A stretch of DNA of 64,000 bases from positions 2,324,501 to 2,388,500 of the forward strand of contig PUFA01000203.1 of NCBI GenBank assembly GCA_003508835.1. The letters run 5' to 3'. Made by a program: the position numbers and the translations under genes. This DNA comes from Eonycteris spelaea. Lineage: Eukaryota; Chordata; Mammalia; Chiroptera; Pteropodidae. This document shows, piece by piece, positions 60,101 through 64,000 of the stretch (the stretch's first letter is position 1; every line of letters begins with the position of its first letter). The notes under the pieces were generated by a model. That model was given only the letters and a program-made list of their open reading frames with translations, made no database searches and was not told the origin of the DNA.

Positions 60101-63100
60101 GGCGGGGGAGGGGGGGCTGGTGCCGCCGCGGGGTTTGCGGCAGGGAGCCTCAGGGAGACCAGGGCAGGCAGGCCCGTGGGGAGCTGGGCGCAGGCCCCAG
60201 AGTAGGCCGGTTCCCCACAGCATCCGCGGGATGAGCAGGGACCAGAGGTGGCAGGGGCAGCAGGAGCGGTGGGTGGCTCTGAGGCAGCCCTGGGAGCTGC
60301 TAGGGGCCAGCGAAGCCCGTGGGAACTGGAGAGGCTGGAAGAGGAGCTGGCTGAGCCCAGAGGGTCGGGCTGGGAGCGAGCCCCTCACCCCGTGCCTCCC
60401 CGGGCCCAGGTGTGCTACCGGGTGCTGATGCAGCTGTGCTCACACTACGGGCAGCCTGTGCTGTCTGTGCGGGTCATGCTGGAGATGCGGCAGGCGGGCG
60501 TTGTGCCCAACACCATCACCTACGGCTACTACAACAAGGTGCGGAGCTTGGGCTGGGCGGGATGCCACCCGTGCCAGGCGTATGTCTGGGAGGATGGGGG
60601 GTGGTTTGTTCTCTGACACCTGCCACTGTCCCCTGTCCTCGGAGACTGGGCCCATACATCCAATAGGTCTGAAGCATCGTCACCCGTGTGCACCTGTCCT
60701 GTCTCAGCACCTGCAGTGCATTTGTTCACGCTCGACTGCTTTGGTTCTCAGAGACCCCTCCCAAGGAGGGCGGGCGGGTCCTGCTGGCTCCCAGGGACAC
60801 CTGACAGTGTTAGCCCGGGTGCCAGGATGCACTTTACATGAGCTGGTCTTCACCACAGCCCCACCAGGTGGAAGGATATTGTCCCTACCTTTCTGCTGAG
60901 GTGATGAGGTTGCACAGTTAGTGACTTGTCCGAGGTCCCGCAGTGCCAGGTTAGGGAGGGAGGATGTGAACGCGGACATATGGATGTCTCTGGGGTTCAG
61001 GCTCTTAACCGTGACACTAACGTTTTTCAAATGAGGAAACTAACTACCAGAAGAGTGAAATGATTTCTCTGAAGCCACGTAGTTTATAAGTAGCAGAGTC
61101 TGGATACAAATTGTCTGTCTTGCGTCTGGCTTCCTCAGACGCCCTCACAGGTGCCAGCCACTGCCTTTTCAGGGCTCTTCCTGACTGGCCCTTGGCAGGA
61201 CAGCCCTAGCAGGAGATCTGGAGGGCAAGGTGGCCCCCGGGGCTCCAGGACAGGCAGTGGGTGTCAGGCTGGGGTCGGGGTGTGGAAGGAAGCCATGTCA
61301 GTGGGCACTGTGTTCGGCAGGCGGTGCTGGAAAGCAAGTGGCCCACCGGTACGCCGGGTGGGCGCCTGCGCTGGGCCAAGCTCCGGAACGTCGTCCTGGG
61401 GGCGGCTCAGTTCCGCCAGCCCCTGAGAGCCCGGCGGCAGCGGCAGCAGCAGCCGCAGGCAGCAGCACAGGAGGCCGGCAGCTCCCAGACAGGTGGGCAG
61501 GGGCTGGGGACGCGGCCTTGGGGTTCAGGCCGGGAGAGCTGGGGTTGGCCTTGCGTTTGGTGCTGGGTGTTCTGGGGATGGACAGACCGCACTCCGCCGC
61601 TAAGTAAAGAGACGAAGCTCTGCGTGGAAGGAGCCCTGCAAACCCAGGGCCGTGCAAGGAGCACGCATTCGGGTCGGTGCTGGCTTCCCCGCTGGCTGCC
61701 TTCCAGCCTGCCCTGGCCTTTACAGAGCCCTGCCTGGAGCGCCCCGCCCCTGCCCGCCCCCTTCAGCGCCAGACTACTTGGGCCGGGCGAAGCCTGCGGG
61801 ACCCGGCCTCGCCCCCGGGGCGCCTGGTGAAGAGCGGCAGCTTGGGCAGTGCCCGAGGGGCACGGCCCACTGTGGAGGCTGGCGTGGCCCACAGTGAGTG
61901 CCCTCGCCCGACCCACGCCCTCGTCAGCTTGCCTCACCAATTGCCAGTGAGCCAGGGGCAGGCCAGAGCCAGGACGGAGGGGTGGCCCTCTGTGGTGGGG
62001 ACTGCAGACTGAGGGAATCTTGCCCAGAATGCCGTCATGGGTTGGGGAGGGGGGTTTGTGGTGCCAGAGTTTGTGCAGCCGGGAACTGTGTTTACTCAGT
62101 TTCTGGAGGAGGGGCCGGGCTCCATCTTCCCTGATTCTTTCCTGCCCTGCAGTGGTGGAGGCCTTGGGGGTGCTGGAGCCCCAGGGATCCCCTGTGCCCT
62201 GGCGTGACGGAAGCCTCTCGGACCTGAGCCTGACAGGGGAGGAGCCAGCACCTGGAGGCAGCCCAGGGGACTCGGGCTCGGCCTTGAGTACCCAGTCCAC
62301 TGAAGTCCTGGAAGGGCTAAGTGGGCGGGTCCCCAAGGCTGGTGGGCGCCAAGAGGAGGCCGGCACCCCCCGACGAGGGCTGGGTGCCCGCCTCCAGCAG
62401 CTGCTCACTCCTTCCCGCCGCCCCCTGCCTCTCGAATTCCCCCCCCAGAGCTGCCCCCTGACCTGCCCCCCCCAGCCCCCGCAGCCCCATGGACAGCCTC
62501 CTGCGTCCCCGGGAGCGGCCTGGATCCACGGCCTCCGAGGTAGCCAGCCAGGGCAGGTCCAGGCGCTTCAGCACCAGGAGGCCTGGGGTGGGGGGCCGCG
62601 CACGCAGCGTGCCAGAGAGGGCCAAGGGGCGGTCAAAGCCAGCATCCCAGTGGACAGGGGTGCGGGGCCGGCTGACCGTGCTTCTCATGTAATGGCAGAG
62701 CTCAGCCTCTCTGGGCAGCGAGTGGGACCTCTCAGAGTCCTCCGTCAGCGGCCTGAGCCTTCGCCATTCCTCAGAGCACCTCAGTGACACCCCCGGGTCC
62801 TACCAGCCACCTTCCCTGGAAGTGAGGATCGCCCCTCCCAAGCAGCCGGCAGGGCACACACCCACCACACCCAGTCCCTGAGGGGGAGGGGGGGAAGGAG
62901 CCCAGGCCGGATGTGCTTCCCGTGGTCTTTGCCTGCAGATTCTGCTGTCTAGCTGCTCTCTGTGCCATGCCTGTGACTCGCTGGTGTACGACGAGGAGAT
63001 CATGGCTGGCTGGGCACCCGACGACTCCAACCTCAACACCACCTGCCCCTTCTGCTCCTGCTCCTTCGTGCCTCTGCTCAGCGTCCAGACCTTTGATTCC

Positions 63101-63772
63101 CGACCCAGGTGCCCAAAGCAGGGCAGGTGTTGTGGGTGGGACAGGGAGGTGGAGCTCCAGAGGCTAACCCCTCCTGCCATCATCCCACAGTGCCCCTGGC
63201 CCCAAGCCGGCTCCTGCCGGTGCCAGTGGCAGCAAAGATGCCCCTGTCCCTGGGGGCCCAGGCCCTGTGCTCAGTGACCGAAGGCTCTGCCTGGCCCTGG
63301 ATGAGCCCCAGCTCTGCAACGGACACATGGGGGTAAGGGCTGGGCCAGATGGCCCTGGGGAATGGCGTGAGTGTGTGCTGCGGGGTGGGGGTGGGGCCTA
63401 GTGCTGGGAAGAGATGGGCATCCAGGGCCAGGCGCATCCCCGAGGCCGCTGGACACATGGCTCTGTGGGAAGCAGGGCTCTGAGGATGGGGTCTGGTACG
63501 GGCCCCCCACTGCCCTCCCCATTTGCACCCAACAGGGGGCCTCGAGGCGGGTCGAGGGTGGAGCGTGGGCGTACCTGAGCCCCCTGGTGCTGCGCAAGGA
63601 GCTGGAGTCACTGGTGGAGAACGAGGGCAGCGAGGTGCTGGCCCTGCCCGAGCTGCCTGCCACCCACCCCATCATCTTCTGGAACCTCCTGTGGTACTTC
63701 CAGCGGCTGCGCCTGCCCAGCATCCTGCCATGCCTGGTGCTGGCCTCCTGCGACAGGCCCCCGCCGCCCCCG
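54025..63772 (+). CDS. DENND4B: DENN domain-containing protein 4B (partial, 3' end outside window)
   Basis: Exons: 54025-54341, 54909-55161, 55394-55463, 55682-55851, 55921-56165, 56537-56603, 56688-56746, 56892-57036, 57277-57452, 57579-57679, 58052-58267, 58778-58923, 59239-59378, 59466-59592, 59878-60084, 60410-60538, 61321-61492, 61726-61893, 62153-62539, 62699-62821, 62939-63108, 63191-63332 and 63536-63772. It is a guanine-nucleotide exchange factor for Rab10. From the N-terminus it has a MABP domain (PPRLVDYF to about residue 200), the tripartite DENN domain ([20 protein letters not shown] in its core), a PPR-like segment ([20 protein letters not shown]) and a C-terminal region with CSLCHACD and CPFCSC cysteine pairs. 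In exon 62153-62539 the reading frame shifts twice, each at a five-C run (62421-62425, 62476-62480), consistent with one C missing from each. The human polyglutamine tract is almost absent at 61432-61470. The donor after 58923 (GTTGGG) is weak. Confidence 0.95.
54490..54690 (-). mobile_element. MIR SINE in DENND4B intron
   Basis: 'ctgggtagctgtgtgacctc', GGGCAGG, 'ctctttcctcatctgtaaag' and 'agtcagtaaatggtagctct' are the MIR core and tail words in order. Confidence 0.65.
57811..57838. repeat. (CAAATTC)n short tandem repeat
   Basis: About 3.5 copies of a 7-bp unit in a DENND4B intron. Confidence 0.8.
60830..61140. mobile_element. MIR/L2-type ancient repeats in DENND4B intron
   Basis: 'ctgaggtgatgaggttgcac', AGTTAGTGACTTGTCCGAGG, 'caaatgaggaaactaactac' and 'aagccacgtagtttataagt' match two neighbouring ancient MIR-like pieces. 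Confidence 0.5.
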
Positions 63773-63945
63773 GTCAGTGCCCTCAAGGGCCCCCGCTTCC
63801 CGCCGCCCCCGGTCAGCACCCACAGGGCCCCGCTTCCCGCCCCCCAGTCAGCGCCCGCACGGGCTCCCCGCTTCTGGCCACCAGTGCCCACAGGGGCCTC
63901 TGCCGCCCCTGCTCAGTGCCCACACGGGGCCCCTGCTTTCCATGG
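63761..63945. repeat. DENND4B: GC-rich minisatellite at the end of a DENND4B exon
   Basis: Four to five imperfect copies of a unit of about 35-45 bp, with a CAGTGCCCACAGGGGCCCC-type core and a CCGCTTCCCGCC-type spacer. The first copy contains the probable splice donor CCCCG|GTCAGT. The second repeats CCGCCCCCGGTCAG and thus a second potential donor. Confidence 0.7.
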
Positions 63946-64000
63946 GCTTCCTCGTCCACTCCCAGCTCTGTCTCTCAGTCCTCTATGTCCTCATCATGGC

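Noticed and set aside
61407..62408. 333-codon minus frame opposite DENND4B
   Set aside because: Shadow of GC-rich DENND4B exons at 61321-62539.

Overview
This is a window of a placental-mammal nuclear genome. It shows interrupted genes with GT-AG introns, CpG-island promoters, AATAAA signals and old MIR, L2, L1 and hAT-Charlie debris. Gene order and orientation match the human 1q21.3 neighbourhood read in reverse: NUP210L (+, 3' part only), RPS27 (-), RAB13 (+), JTB (+), CREB3L4 (-), SLC39A1 (+), CRTC2 (+), DENND4B (+, cut by the window end). I recognised no lineage-specific young SINE (no Alu, B1, Bov-tA, CAN or ERE type), so I do not name the species. The proteins are close to human but not identical, so it is not a human window.

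Layout. 1-16400 holds the last 13 exons of NUP210L, a testis-biased nuclear-pore gp210 paralogue, tail-to-tail with ribosomal protein gene RPS27 (16680-18270). 18420-20640 is gene-poor. RAB13 (20941-24770) is a junctional and trafficking Rab with a GA-rich 3' UTR. 24790-27480 is repeat-rich intergenic DNA. JTB (27961-29540) and the ER-anchored bZIP factor CREB3L4 (29963-33582) converge. 34650-36950 is intergenic. The zinc transporter SLC39A1 (37200-41075) is followed about 600 bp later by the start codon of CRTC2, the CREB coactivator (41684-50657). DENND4B, a Rab10 exchange factor, has its CpG island at 51600-52560 and its coding exons from 54025 to the window end.

The genes do not form an operon. 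They are independent transcription units in a dense, GC-rich syntenic block with mixed biology: nuclear pore, translation, vesicle traffic, ER stress and secretion, zinc import, cAMP signalling.

The main observations are these. (1) CRTC2 intron 3 is a textbook U12-type AT-AC intron. (2) There are seven single-base C/G deletions in C/G runs of JTB, CREB3L4 (two), SLC39A1, CRTC2 and DENND4B (two). For JTB, CREB3L4 and SLC39A1, adding the missing bases gives exactly the human protein length, which points to consensus errors. (3) Two different frame-breaking insertions in NUP210L could be real gene decay or errors. (4) CRTC2 has an 81-nt candidate cassette exon. (5) JTB has a GC-AG intron. (6) A minisatellite duplicates a DENND4B splice donor. 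I found no undescribed multi-gene system.
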